A stretch of DNA of 35,327 bases from SCRA01 sp035533275 (GCA_035533275.1 DATLUD010000069.1:1-35327); one strand, 5' to 3'. Shown: positions 23,166 to 33,573, numbered from the stretch's first letter. Translations and numbers: made by a program. The notes: generated from the letters alone by a model not told the origin.

Positions 23166-23223
23166 GGGGCACGGCCTTGCAGCCGTGCCCCCGGGTCTCT
23201 CCGAAGCGCCGCGCAAGCGGCGC
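23166..23223 (-). repeat. Two dyads between rpsJ and the SRPBCC gene
   Basis: GGGGCACGGC-CTTGCA-GCCGTGCCCC (23166-23191, 10-bp stem) and GCGCCGC-GCAA-GCGGCGC (23206-23223, 7-bp stem), the latter followed by GCGGGTTA at the rpsJ stop. The order and spacing (one stem toward the downstream start, one stem plus GGGTT toward the upstream stop) recall the two-hairpin repeat, so this may be a strongly diverged copy. The first stem followed by TTTC could also act as a weak terminator. Confidence 0.5.
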
Positions 23224-23228
23224 GCGGG

Positions 23229-23537
23229 TTAGGCCTTGAGCTCGATATCCACGCCCGCCGGCAGATCGAGGTGCATCAGGGCGTCCATCGTCTTGGGCGA
23301 AGCCTGGAGGATGTCGACGAGGCGCTTGTGGGTGCGCATCTCGAAGTGCTCGCGGCTCTTCTTGTCGACGTGCGGCGAGCGCAGCACGCAGACGCGGTTG
23401 ATCTCGGTGGGAAGCGGGACCGGGCCGCTCACGAACGCACCGGTGCTGCGAGCGGTCTCGACGATCCGTGCGGCGCTCTGGTCGAGCACCTTGTGGTCAT
23501 ACGCCTTGAGGCGGATGCGTATCTTCTGTTTGGACAT
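23229..23537 (-). CDS. rpsJ: 30S ribosomal protein uS10
   Basis: A protein of 102 aa (MSKQKIRIRLKAYDHKVLDQSAARIVETA, GPVPLPTEINRVCVLRSPHVDKKSREHFEMRTHKRLVDI). It also serves as NusE in antitermination, which is of interest because a boxA-bearing leader lies at the left end. It stands 148 nt after tuf and is separated from rplC by the SRPBCC gene and a promoter. Confidence 0.98.
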   Translation of the reverse strand: MSKQKIRIRLKAYDHKVLDQSAARIVETARSTGAFVSGPVPLPTEINRVCVLRSPHVDKKSREHFEMRTHKRLVDILQASPKTMDALMHLDLPAGVDIELKA

Positions 23538-23625
23538 ACCTATCGTTCCCTATCCTGCTTCCGTCACGGAACCGTCGATTGTCAAAGATCGGGCGAAGCC
23601 GTGGCGGCCCCGCATCAACCGTTGG

Positions 23626-23655
23626 ATGGTATCACAGGAAGCCGGGGAGGGGCAA
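23626..23655 (-). promoter_or_regulatory. Possible weak promoter upstream of rpsJ
   Basis: TTGCCC (23655-23650), 18 nt and TACCAT (23631-23626), with TGTGA before the -10. It overlaps the GC-rich hairpin behind tuf. The -10 context TGATACCATC resembles that of the rplC promoter (TGATACTATC). The match to consensus is only moderate. Confidence 0.3.
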
Positions 23656-23672
23656 GCCCCCGCCCCGGCTTC
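23638..23672 (-). terminator. Strong hairpin after tuf
   Basis: GAAGCCGGGG pairs with CCCCGGCTTC (10 bp) and the interior adds a further GGGG/CCCC pairing. It lies 13 nt behind the tuf stop. There is no U-run on the minus strand, so it may be a pausing or RNA-end-protecting structure rather than a full terminator. Confidence 0.4.
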
Positions 23673-23685
23673 GTTTCGGGCCTGG

Positions 23686-24885
23686 CTAGTTCTGGATCGC
23701 CGTCACGACGCCGGCGCCGACCGTGCGCCCACCCTCGCGGATGGCGAAGCGCAGCCCCTCTTCGCATGCGATCGGGGTGATCAGCTCGACGTCCATCCTC
23801 ACGTTGTCGCCCGGCATGACCATCTCCACGCCCTCGGGGAGCTTGATCGTGCCCGTCACGTCGGTGGTGCGGAAGTAGAACTGCGGGCGGTAGTTCGAGA
23901 AGAACGGCGTGTGGCGGCCGCCCTCTTCCTTGGAGAGGATGTAGACCTCGGCCTTGAACTTCGTGTGCGGCTTGATGGAGCCCGGCTTGGCCAGCACCTG
24001 GCCGCGCTCGATGTCGTTGCGCTCGATGCCGCGCAGCAGCACGCCGATGTTGTCGCCGGCGATGCCGGTGTCGAGCAGCTTGCGGAACATCTCGATGCCG
24101 GTGACGACCGACTTCTTGGTCTCTTCCTTCAGGCCGACGATCTCGATCTCTTCACCGACCTTGACCTGACCGCGCTCCACGCGGCCCGTGCCCACCGTGC
24201 CGCGGCCCGTGATCGTGAAAACGTCCTCGATCGGCATCAGGAACGGCTTGTCCACGTCGCGCTCCGGCGTCGGGAAGTACTCGTCGACGGCGTCCATAAG
24301 CTGGAAGATCGGCTCGGCATCGGGGTCGCCGCGCTTGCCCGAGGAGTTGAGGGCCTTGAGGGCCGAGCCCTTGATGACGGGAATCTCGTCGCCTGGGAAC
24401 TCGTAGCTGGAGAGGAGCTCGCGCACCTCCATCTCGACCAGCTCGAGCAACTCGGGATCGTCGACCATGTCGACCTTGTTCAGGAAAACCACCAGGCGCG
24501 GCACGCCGACCTGGCGAGCGAGCAGGATGTGCTCGCGCGTCTGCGGCATCGGGCCGTCGGCCGCCGAGACCACCAGGATGCCGCCGTCCATCTGCGCGGC
24601 GCCGGTGATCATGTTCTTGATGTAGTCGGCGTGGCCGGGGCAGTCCACGTGAGCGTAGTGGCGCTTCGCCGTCTCGTACTCCTGGTGCGAGATGGCGATG
24701 GTGATACCGCGCTCCCTCTCCTCGGGCGCGTTGTCGATCTCATCGACGGCACGCTTCTGCGCCAGACCCTCGGTCGCCAAGCAGTTGGTGATCGCCGCGG
24801 TCAGCGTCGTCTTGCCGTGGTCGACGTGGCCCAGCGTGCCGATGTTGACGTGCGGTTTGGTCCGCTCGAATTTTGCCTTCGCCAA
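23686..24885 (-). CDS. tuf: Elongation factor Tu
   Basis: A protein of 399 aa delivering aminoacyl-tRNA to the ribosome. GTPase motifs: GHVDHGKT (G1), DCPGHADY (G3), NKVD (G4); domains II and III follow normally to VGAGVVTAI. The start codon is TTG with AGGAG eight nt upstream, and the family N-terminus MAKAKFERTKPHVNIGT begins exactly there. It stands 75 nt after fusA; I see no promoter in that gap. Confidence 0.98.
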   Translation of the reverse strand: MAKAKFERTKPHVNIGTLGHVDHGKTTLTAAITNCLATEGLAQKRAVDEIDNAPEERERGITIAISHQEYETAKRHYAHVDCPGHADYIKNMITGAAQMDGGILVVSAADGPMPQTREHILLARQVGVPRLVVFLNKVDMVDDPELLELVEMEVRELLSSYEFPGDEIPVIKGSALKALNSSGKRGDPDAEPIFQLMDAVDEYFPTPERDVDKPFLMPIEDVFTITGRGTVGTGRVERGQVKVGEEIEIVGLKEETKKSVVTGIEMFRKLLDTGIAGDNIGVLLRGIERNDIERGQVLAKPGSIKPHTKFKAEVYILSKEEGGRHTPFFSNYRPQFYFRTTDVTGTIKLPEGVEMVMPGDNVRMDVELITPIACEEGLRFAIREGGRTVGAGVVTAIQN

Positions 24886-24960
24886 TGTAGGTCTCTCCTG
24901 CTCCTCGTGTTTTGGTATGTGGAGGATGCGTACGTATGTAGTAGGGCCGGGTCCGGAAAT

Positions 24961-27054
<2,094 letters not shown>

Positions 27055-27096
27055 GATCTCTCAACCTCTCGTTCTTGGTACCGCTTCACGCGAGAA

Positions 27097-27115
27097 GGGC
27101 GGCCATCGGCCGCCC
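27097..27115 (-). repeat. Perfect dyad between rpsG and fusA
   Basis: GGGCGGCC-ATC-GGCCGCCC, an 8-bp stem with a three-base loop, followed on the minus strand by TTCTC. It is of the same type as the dyads at 20591 and 23166. Confidence 0.6.
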
Positions 27116-27141
27116 TACGCTATCGAAGCGGGCGGCCTGCA

Positions 27142-27612
27142 CTACCAGCGGTAGTGTGCGAATGCCTTATTGGCCTCTGCCATCTTGTGCGTGTCTTCGC
27201 GCTTCTTCACGGCCGAGCCGACATTGTTGGCCGCATCCATGAGCTCCGCCGCCAAGCGCTCGTGCATGGGGCGCCCCGTCCGCTTGCGCGCGAAGCCGAT
27301 CAGCCAGCGCATCGCCACCGCCTGGCGGCGATCGGGGCGGACCTCCATCGGAACCTGGTAGGTGGCACCGCCGACGCGGCGCGGACGCACTTCGACCATC
27401 GGCATGACGTTGGTCATCGCCTGCTGGAAGACGTCGAGTGGATCGCGCCCCATCTTCTCTTGGATGATATCAAAGGCATCGTACGTGATCTTCTCGGCGA
27501 CGCTCTTCTTGCCGCCAAGCATGATCTTGTTGATGAAGCGGGCGAGCATCTTGGAGTTGTGGCGCGGATCCGCGAGGATCTGCCGTTTGGGAACCGGTCC
27601 CTTACGAGGCAT
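27142..27612 (-). CDS. rpsG: 30S ribosomal protein uS7
   Basis: A protein of 156 aa (MPRKGPVPKRQILADPRHNSKMLARFINKIMLGGKKSVAE ... KREDTHKMAEANKAFAHYRW), the primary binder of the 16S 3' domain. AAGGAG lies upstream of the ATG, behind a CCAGGC/GCCTGG hairpin (about 27636-27653). In E. coli S7 represses translation by binding the rpsL-rpsG gap; here that gap holds repeat copy D. Confidence 0.98.
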   Translation of the reverse strand: MPRKGPVPKRQILADPRHNSKMLARFINKIMLGGKKSVAEKITYDAFDIIQEKMGRDPLDVFQQAMTNVMPMVEVRPRRVGGATYQVPMEVRPDRRQAVAMRWLIGFARKRTGRPMHERLAAELMDAANNVGSAVKKREDTHKMAEANKAFAHYRW

Positions 27613-27666
27613 GGACTCTTCTCTTCTCCTTCAGGTGCCCAGGCAATCCGCCTGGCCTTACTCTGG

Positions 27667-27743
27667 CCCCACACGTTTCGCTACGCTCCACTCTTGGGGA
27701 CCCCAGTACTTCAAAGGTTCCGGGCCGCTCGGCCCGGGCTGCA
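27667..27743 (-). repeat. Two-hairpin dispersed repeat, copy D
   Basis: Stem one CCCCA/TGGGG (with the next pair broken), stem two CCGGGCC-GCTC-GGCCCGG, ending GCTGCA. Stem two differs from copies A1 and B at two paired positions on both sides, so pairing is fully kept. The stem-one arm lies 55 nt from the rpsG start, so here it does not provide the ribosome-binding site. Confidence 0.85.
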
Positions 27744-27747
27744 TGTG

Positions 27748-28188
27748 CTACTTCGACTTCGGCCGCTTGGCGCCGTACTTCGAACGCCCTTGCTTGCGGT
27801 TGGCCACGCCCGAGGTATCGAGGGTGCCGCGCACGATGTGATAGCGGATGCCCGGAAGATCCTTCACGCGGCCGCCGCGGATCAGAACCACGGAGTGCTC
27901 CTGAAGGTTGTGGCCGATGCCGGGGATGTAGGCCGTGACCTCGATGCCGTTGGTCAGACGCACGCGGGCCACCTTACGAAGCGCCGAGTTCGGCTTCTTC
28001 GGGGTGATCGTCTTGACTTGAGTGCAGACGCCGCGACGCTGCGGGCTCCCCGGCACCGTGAAGGTGCGATTGGGGAGGTCCGGGTGCCCGGGCTTGGGCC
28101 CCGTCGAGCTGAAGCGGAACGCCGGCGACTTCGTCTTATGCTTGCCGGTGACGCGCCCTTTGCGAACGAGCTGGCTGATGGTCGGCAT
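27748..28188 (-). CDS. rpsL: 30S ribosomal protein uS12 with an N-terminal insertion
   Basis: A protein of 146 aa against 124 in E. coli. The decoding-centre segment TPKKPNSALRKVARVRLTNG and the GHNLQEHSVVLIRGGRVKDLPG loop are normal. Between LVRKGR and the QRRGVC motif the chain is about 21 residues longer than usual (FRFSSTGPKPGHPDLPNRTF region). It is the first gene after the promoter at 28277-28248, with a GGCCT/AGGCC hairpin in a short leader and AAAGGGG before the ATG. Confidence 0.97.
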   Translation of the reverse strand: MPTISQLVRKGRVTGKHKTKSPAFRFSSTGPKPGHPDLPNRTFTVPGSPQRRGVCTQVKTITPKKPNSALRKVARVRLTNGIEVTAYIPGIGHNLQEHSVVLIRGGRVKDLPGIRYHIVRGTLDTSGVANRKQGRSKYGAKRPKSK

Positions 28189-28247
28189 ATAGCCCCTTTA
28201 CACACAGAAACGCGGCCTTCCCCGCGCGGGTAGGCCGGAACCCCGGT

Positions 28248-28277
28248 AGTATAGCAAAGCGCTGCGATGGCGGTCAA
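28248..28277 (-). promoter_or_regulatory. Sigma70-type promoter of the str operon
   Basis: TTGACC (28277-28272), an 18-nt spacer and TATACT (28253-28248). Same -10 and spacer as the promoter at the left end, which would suit joint growth-rate control of rRNA and r-protein synthesis. Confidence 0.8.
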
Positions 28278-28289
28278 GGCATCGGGGAG

Positions 28290-28317
28290 CGGCCGCCGGA
28301 CCGGTCGCCGGCGGCCG
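28290..28317. terminator. 10-bp dyad between lipoprotein gene and str promoter
   Basis: CGGCCGCCGG, an 8-nt loop and CCGGCGGCCG form a perfect stem 20 nt behind the lipoprotein stop and 13 nt before the -35 box. It is a plausible terminator of the upstream gene, though no U-run follows. Confidence 0.45.
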
Positions 28318-28337
28318 AACGGCTCCGAGCCCACACC

Positions 28338-29477
28338 TCAGCCCACGATCACGAAGTCCTCGATCTGCCCCGTGGCCCCGTTGGAGTAGGCGATCGTACC
28401 GAAGCCCATGGCGTCGACGGTGAACGTCGCCACCGTGGCGCCGGTCTGCGTGTCGGTCACCGTGCCCGAGATGCCGCTCGCATTCGCGGTCACGGAGATC
28501 GTGGCTTGGTCCTGGCTGTCGGTGATGGTCTCGCTGAGAGACGCCGGCAAGCCGTTGGCATCGTAGAGAGCCGTCAGGCTTCCCGAGGCCTGATCCACCT
28601 GCGAGCCGCCCGTGATGGTCCACGCCGGGAACGCGCCGGCCGTCAGCGTCAGCGCGTCGAGCGTTCCCAGGTAGGCCTGCGCGGTGGCGCTGGCCTGCAC
28701 GCTGGTCCCCGACGCCGTGGCGGCGCTCGAGCCGCTGAGCGTCATCGTGGCGCCGTACGACTGCGAGAGGGAGGCGAGATTGGCCACGGCGCCCAGGCCG
28801 CAAGCCAGGCCGTTGGGCTGCGACCCCAGGCCACAGGCCACCGCGAAGCTGCCGAGCGACGGGCCGCCGACCGTCTGCTCCAAGGACGTGACGTCGAGCG
28901 AGAGCTGCGCGAGCTGGGTGTAGCTGGTGTCCGTGAACGCGCCCGCGAGCTGGAAGAGGGCGTAGCCGATCACGCTCCCCGAGGTGCCGTAGTATGTCGC
29001 GTTGCCGGGGCCGCTCAAGGCGAGCGCCGAGGTCTGCGCCGCGTTCCATACCAGCGTGGACTCGAGCGTCTGGCACGAGACGTCATAGAACGCCTGGAAC
29101 GTGAAGGTGGCGGTGGTGGCGGAGGTCTGCACCACGCTCCCCTCCACGCCGCCGTTGCACGTGCCGATGGAGCTGGTGCGGCGCAGGTCCTGCGCCGGGC
29201 GGCGCCAGGCGCCCGCGGCGCGCCGCAGCACCGAGGCCGCGCCGAGGCCGCCTCCACTGGAGACCTCCTTGGATCCGCTGATCAGGCTCAGCGCCTGCTG
29301 GGACGCCGTGCGCTGCGCGGCGACCTGGACGATCGGGGCGCTTGGCTGGGGCGTCGAGGTGACCGGTGGGACGCCGCCGGCCGGCGCGGCGGCGCCTCCT
29401 CCTCCGCCGCACGCGCTGAGCATCAGCGCGGCCACCGCCGCCATCGCGGCGGCGCGAATGGTGATCATCTTGCACAT
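28338..29477 (-). CDS. Secreted lipoprotein of unknown function
   Basis: A protein of 379 aa. A short basic start, a hydrophobic stretch and the lipobox LSAC (Cys23) followed by GGGGG make export and lipid attachment likely. The mature part is rich in Ser, Thr, Ala and Gly with many alternating hydrophobic residues, suggesting a beta-rich fold. Notable are TCNGG, SCQTLES and a doubled ACGLG. The ATG at 29477 follows GGAGGG; the longer open frame upstream is not needed. I do not recognise a family. Most bacteria carry rpoB-rpoC at this side of rpsL; here this unrelated gene is found. Confidence 0.75.
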   Translation of the reverse strand: MCKMITIRAAAMAAVAALMLSACGGGGGAAAPAGGVPPVTSTPQPSAPIVQVAAQRTASQQALSLISGSKEVSSGGGLGAASVLRRAAGAWRRPAQDLRRTSSIGTCNGGVEGSVVQTSATTATFTFQAFYDVSCQTLESTLVWNAAQTSALALSGPGNATYYGTSGSVIGYALFQLAGAFTDTSYTQLAQLSLDVTSLEQTVGGPSLGSFAVACGLGSQPNGLACGLGAVANLASLSQSYGATMTLSGSSAATASGTSVQASATAQAYLGTLDALTLTAGAFPAWTITGGSQVDQASGSLTALYDANGLPASLSETITDSQDQATISVTANASGISGTVTDTQTGATVATFTVDAMGFGTIAYSNGATGQIEDFVIVG

Positions 29478-29632
29478 AACGTAACACCCTCCGAGCATAG
29501 CGTTCCAAGAGATGTGGAGGCCGCTCCGCGACGTCCACGCCCTTATGGTAGAAGGGTAGCCCAGCCGAGTGCCATCTGGTTGGCATGACCGGGCGGAGGG
29601 GCACCCGCCGCGGCCTGCGAAGCGAGCAGGCC
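29478..29632. other. Intergenic gap between divergent lipoprotein and sulfurtransferase genes
   Basis: 155 nt. It holds the GGAGGG ribosome-binding site of the lipoprotein gene and a small TGCCA/TGGCA dyad near 29571-29586. I see no convincing -35/-10 pair for either gene. Confidence 0.4.
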
Positions 29633-30478
29633 GTGTACTCGACCATCGTGGATCCACAGACCGTGCTCGCGCACCTCGCCGACCCGACGTGGGTGGTGAT
29701 CGACTGCCGCAACGACCTGTTCCACCCCGAATCAGGCGCGCAGGCCTATGAGCGCGCGCACCTCCCGGGAGCGTTCCACGCCTCGCTCGAGGAGGACCTC
29801 AGCGGCGTGAAGACCGGGCGCAACGGGCGCCATCCGATGCCCGACCCCGCGGCCTTCGCCCGCTTCTTGAACGAGATCGGCGTGGGCGAGCAGACGCAGA
29901 TCGTGGCCTACGACGCCGGCGGGGATGCCTATGCCGCCCGCCTCTGGTTCCTGGCGCACTGGATCGGTCACGCGGCGGCGGCCGTCCTGGACGGCGGCTT
30001 CTCCGGCTGGACGGCGGCCGGCTACGCCACGACAAGCGAGCCACCGGCACGGCAGCCGGCCTCGGAGGCTCGAACCGTCCGCCTGCGCCACGAGTCGACC
30101 ATCGGCGTCGAGGACGTTCTGGCGGGCTTGGGCTCCGCCCGACACCTGGTGCTCGATGCCCGTAGTCCCGACCGCTTCGCGGGGCAGAACGAAACGCTGG
30201 ATCCGGTGGCCGGCCACATCCCGGGCGCCGTCAACCGCTTCTCTAAGGAGAACTACGACGAGCGCGGGCGCATGAAGTCTCCCGAGCGGCTGCGCGCCGA
30301 GTTCGCCGCCGCCGGCGTCACCACGCCGGAGCAGGTGGTGCACCAGTGCGGCTCGGGCGTCTCGGCCTGCGTCAACCTGCTGGCGATGTCCTACGCCGGC
30401 ATGGCCGGGTCCCGCCTCTACCCCGGCTCGTGGAGCGAGTGGATCGCCGACCCGTCGCGCCCCGTGGCCGGCGGGTAG
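29633..30478 (+). CDS. sseA: Two-domain sulfurtransferase (mercaptopyruvate/thiosulfate type)
   Basis: The only well-supported plus-strand gene. 281 aa from the GTG at 29633; an ATG at 29585 would add 16 Arg-rich residues that do not resemble the family. The inactive N-terminal rhodanese domain (WVVIDCRNDLFHPE ... GRHPMPDPAAF) is followed by the catalytic domain with HQCGSGVSAC, Cys239 being the sulfur carrier. CGSGV-type loops are typical of 3-mercaptopyruvate sulfurtransferases, but thiosulfate use cannot be excluded. Start choice is uncertain. It converges on the ABC ATPase gene with a 9-nt gap. Confidence 0.85.
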   Translation: MYSTIVDPQTVLAHLADPTWVVIDCRNDLFHPESGAQAYERAHLPGAFHASLEEDLSGVKTGRNGRHPMPDPAAFARFLNEIGVGEQTQIVAYDAGGDAYAARLWFLAHWIGHAAAAVLDGGFSGWTAAGYATTSEPPARQPASEARTVRLRHESTIGVEDVLAGLGSARHLVLDARSPDRFAGQNETLDPVAGHIPGAVNRFSKENYDERGRMKSPERLRAEFAAAGVTTPEQVVHQCGSGVSACVNLLAMSYAGMAGSRLYPGSWSEWIADPSRPVAGG

Positions 30479-30487
30479 CGGGGCCGC

Positions 30488-31222
30488 TCAGCGCTTCAGC
30501 ACCTTCGAGAGAAACGTCTGGGCCCGCTCGGAGGGCGGATGCTCGAAGAAGTCGCCGATCGGCATGTCGTGCAGGATCACGCCGGCGTCCATGAACGCGA
30601 TGCGGTCGGCGACGGCGCGCGCGAACCCCATCTCGTGGGTCACCACGATCATGGTCATCCCTTGGCGCGCCAAGCCCGTCATGACGTCGAGCACCTCCTG
30701 GATCATCTCGGGGTCCAGCGCCGAGGTGGGCTCGTCGAAGAGCATGGCCACCGGGTCCATGGCCAGCGCTCTGGCGATGGCGCCGCGCTGCTGCTGGCCG
30801 CCCGAGAGCTGACCGGGATACTTCTCGGCGTGCTCGAGCAGGCCCACTCGCTGCAGCAGCGCACGGCTGCGCTCGTCGGCCTCGGCGCGCGAGCGCCCCA
30901 GCACCTTCATCTGGGCCAAGCCCACGTTGCGCAGCAGCGTCATGTGCGGGTAGAGCTCGAAGCTCTGGAAGAGCATGCCGATCTTGGAGCGCAGGGCGGG
31001 CAGGTTGGTCGACTTGGCGTCCACGCGCGTGCCGTCGAAGACGATGCTGCCCCGCTCGATCGGCTCGAGCCCGTTGATGCACTTGATCAAGGTGCTCTTG
31101 CCCGACCCCGACGGCCCGCAGATGACCACGACCTCGCCCACCGAGACGCTCAAGCTGCAATCCTTGAGCACTTGCGTGCGGCCGAACGACTTGCAGACGC
31201 CTTCGAGCTCGATCAGTGGCAT
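30488..31222 (-). CDS. gltL: Polar amino acid ABC transporter ATPase
   Basis: A protein of 244 aa (MPLIELEGVCKSFG). Walker A GPSGSGKST (36-44), signature LSGGQ (139-143), Walker B VAMLFDE (158-164) and the switch His in VVTHEM are all present. This start has GGAGAG upstream; an ATG at 31261 overlapping the permease stop (ATGA) would add 13 residues. It is the last gene of the SBP-permease-permease-ATPase set and energises glutamate/aspartate-type import. Confidence 0.9.
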   Translation of the reverse strand: MPLIELEGVCKSFGRTQVLKDCSLSVSVGEVVVICGPSGSGKSTLIKCINGLEPIERGSIVFDGTRVDAKSTNLPALRSKIGMLFQSFELYPHMTLLRNVGLAQMKVLGRSRAEADERSRALLQRVGLLEHAEKYPGQLSGGQQQRGAIARALAMDPVAMLFDEPTSALDPEMIQEVLDVMTGLARQGMTMIVVTHEMGFARAVADRIAFMDAGVILHDMPIGDFFEHPPSERAQTFLSKVLKR

Positions 31223-31257
31223 CGTCCGTCTCTCCGAATCCAAGAGTTCCGCTACTC

Positions 31258-31917
31258 TCATGCCGCGCTCACGCGCCTCCGCAGAAGTCCGACGGCTCTC
31301 GACGCCGCAAAGCAGATGACGAAGTAGACCAGGGCCACGAACGTATAGAGCTCGACGACGCGCGCCTGTTGGGTGGCGATGATCGAGGCCGTGGCCATGA
31401 AGTCACGCAGGCCCACCACGACCACGAGCGAGGTGTCCATGAAGAGCAGGATGCCTTGCGCCAGCAGGCTGGGGGTCATGTTGGCGAAGGCCTGCGGCAA
31501 GACCACGTGGCGCATCGCCTGCCATCGCGTGAGGCCGGTGGAGAGCGCCGCCTGACTCTGTCGCGCGGGGATCGACTCAATGCCGGCGCGGATGATCTCG
31601 GCGTAGTACGCGGCCTCGAACATGGCGAACGCGATCAGCGCCGACGAGAAGGCTCCCACGGGGTGACCGGTGAGCAACGGAACCAACAGGTAGAACCACA
31701 AGAGAATGAGCAGCAGCGGAACCGACCGCAACAGGTTGACGTAGACGTACGAGAGCCAAGCCAGTGGGCGTATGCTCGAGAGGCGCATGATGGCCAGCAC
31801 CACGCCCATGGAGATTCCCACGACCGCGGAGTAGACGGCGAGCGCGATGGAGAGCTGCATTCCCTTCCATAGGAACGGAAGCGAGCGGACGATGATGTGA
31901 ACGTCGAAGCTCGTCAT
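31258..31917 (-). CDS. gltK: Polar amino acid ABC transporter permease (GltK-like)
   Basis: A protein of 219 aa with about five membrane helices and the HisM/EAA signature EIIRAGIESIPARQSQAALSTG followed by the VVLPQA coupling region. It starts overlapping the previous permease as ATGA. It likely forms a heterodimer with the 31914-32621 product. Confidence 0.88.
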   Translation of the reverse strand: MTSFDVHIIVRSLPFLWKGMQLSIALAVYSAVVGISMGVVLAIMRLSSIRPLAWLSYVYVNLLRSVPLLLILLWFYLLVPLLTGHPVGAFSSALIAFAMFEAAYYAEIIRAGIESIPARQSQAALSTGLTRWQAMRHVVLPQAFANMTPSLLAQGILLFMDTSLVVVVGLRDFMATASIIATQQARVVELYTFVALVYFVICFAASRAVGLLRRRVSAA

Positions 31918-32621
31918 CCCCGAATCCTCATCGCCCGCTCGGCGAACGTCGTGCCGACGGAGAAGATCGCCGAGAAAACCAGATAGAAGAGCGTTGCCGC
32001 GGTGAACGCCTCGATCCCGTGAGCGGTGTAGAACTCGACCTGGCGGCTCTGCGCCGTCATCTCCATGACGCCGATGGTCAATGCGATGGCCGAGACCTTG
32101 AAGCAGATCAGAAACTCCGAGGTCAACACCGGGACAATGTTCCGGTAGGCGATTGGCAGGCGCACGTGGCGATACGACTGCGCCGCGCTGAGGCCCGTGG
32201 CCAGCGAGGCCTGCACCAGACTCCGCGGGATGGCCTCGATCCCCGCGCGCACGTGCTCAGCGACCCGCGCGGAGATAAAGAGACCCAGGCCAACCACGGC
32301 CGTCCAGAAGGCCGAGTGGGGGAGATCACGCTTGACGTACATGCCCAGCGCCGGCGGGAGGAGCTGCGGAACCACGAAGTACCAGACGAAGATCTGGACG
32401 ATCGGGGGGATGTTCCGCAGCACCTCCACGTAGGCGGCGGCCAACGCGCGCACGTAGCGGTTGGGCAGCGTGGAGGCCACCCCGACCAGGGAGCCCAGCG
32501 TGAAGGCCAAGACCCACATGCAGGCCGCCAGGGCGAGGGAGACCTCCGCGCCGGAGATCAACCATCCGAGGTAGGGGTGCTGGAAGAGGACGCTCCAGTT
32601 CCAGTTGTAGGTGTGAGCCAT
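31914..32621 (-). CDS. gltJ: Polar amino acid ABC transporter permease (GltJ-like)
   Basis: A protein of 235 aa. Its NWSVLF and GWLISGAEVSLALA start and the EAA loop AEHVRAGIEAIPRSLVQASLATG are typical of the GltJ side of glutamate/aspartate importers. It stands 35 nt after the binding-protein gene and overlaps the next permease by 4 nt. Confidence 0.88.
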   Translation of the reverse strand: MAHTYNWNWSVLFQHPYLGWLISGAEVSLALAACMWVLAFTLGSLVGVASTLPNRYVRALAAAYVEVLRNIPPIVQIFVWYFVVPQLLPPALGMYVKRDLPHSAFWTAVVGLGLFISARVAEHVRAGIEAIPRSLVQASLATGLSAAQSYRHVRLPIAYRNIVPVLTSEFLICFKVSAIALTIGVMEMTAQSRQVEFYTAHGIEAFTAATLFYLVFSAIFSVGTTFAERAMRIRG

Positions 32622-32656
32622 GCCCCGCCGCTACGCCCGCCTCTCCGCGCTCGTCC

Positions 32657-33544
32657 TCATTCCATGGGAATCGCTTCGTCGATGAAGGCGCGGCGCGTGG
32701 CCGCGTCGAGCTTGATGCCCAGCGGTCCGAACCACTTGTCCTGGAGCTTGAACAACTCGCCATCGCCGATCATCTTGCTGATGGCGCCGTTGACGACCAG
32801 CCGGAACGCCGAGTCGTTCTGCCGGGTCATCAGGCAGATGGGGTTGCTGCCTTGCGGGGAGCCGACGATATGCAGCTTGGAGCGGTCCGGGCTCTTGAGC
32901 AGCTGCGCGCCCAGCGGAACGACGTCGCCGGCGAAGGCGTCCGCCCGCCCCGTGGTGACGGCGAGCATCGCCTCCGGTATGCTGGTCAGCCGGATCAGGT
33001 GAACGTTGATCTTCTTGGCTTCGAGCAGTCCGGTGAAGTACGAATCGCTGGTGGTGTTCTGGACCACCGCGATCGTCTTGCCCCCAAGGCTTCTGTAGCC
33101 TTTGATCGGCGAGCTCTTCAGCACCAAGAGCTTGGAGTCCGAGAAGAAGATCGGCAAGCTGAAGTCCACCTGGTGGGCACGGGCAAAGGTGTCCGTGGCG
33201 TTGCCGCAGTCGAGGTCCACCGTGCCGTTTGCGACCAGCGGGATACGCGTGGCCGCGGTGCTCGAGACGTAACGTACTTTGAGGTCCTTCGACCCGACGG
33301 CAGCCGCGACGGCCTTGACCACTTGGTCGCAGACGTCGATGCTGTAGCCGGTTATCTTCTGATCCATGTTCAGGAACGCATACGGTGCCCCGTCATCGCG
33401 GTGCCCGATGACGATCTCGCCGCTCTGCTTGATCTTGGCGAGGGTGCCGGTGAGGTTCTGTGCCGAGGCCGAGAGCGGAATGGCGGCCACGGCGATGACG
33501 AGGGCGAACAGGGCTGCCAACGGACGAATCACTCGCAATGACAT
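32657..33544 (-). CDS. gltI: Glutamate/aspartate-type periplasmic binding protein
   Basis: A protein of about 295 aa. The N-terminal signal peptide is cleaved probably after ASA (near residue 28). The mature chain matches the SBP family 3 pattern of GltI (GEIVIGHRDDGAPYAFL, GYSIDVCDQV, VDLDCGNATD, FAGDVVPLG, NPICLMTRQND). Ligand identity is inferred from this and from the GltJ/GltK-like partners. The Shine-Dalgarno GGAGGAG directly touches the ATG, so initiation may really be at TTG (codon 3) or GTG (codon 5). Confidence 0.85.
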   Translation of the reverse strand: MSLRVIRPLAALFALVIAVAAIPLSASAQNLTGTLAKIKQSGEIVIGHRDDGAPYAFLNMDQKITGYSIDVCDQVVKAVAAAVGSKDLKVRYVSSTAATRIPLVANGTVDLDCGNATDTFARAHQVDFSLPIFFSDSKLLVLKSSPIKGYRSLGGKTIAVVQNTTSDSYFTGLLEAKKINVHLIRLTSIPEAMLAVTTGRADAFAGDVVPLGAQLLKSPDRSKLHIVGSPQGSNPICLMTRQNDSAFRLVVNGAISKMIGDGELFKLQDKWFGPLGIKLDAATRRAFIDEAIPME

Positions 33545-33573
33545 CTCCTCCGTCTTGCTGAGAGTGCCCGAAC

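Noticed and set aside
23568..23592. TTGACA at 23579-23584 as a promoter for rpsJ
   Set aside because: No acceptable -10 hexamer lies 16-19 nt downstream; the nearest candidate is about 25 nt away.
28338..29657. Longer start for the lipoprotein
   Set aside because: The extension hides the signal peptide; ATG at 29477 has GGAGGG upstream and puts the lipobox at residue 23.
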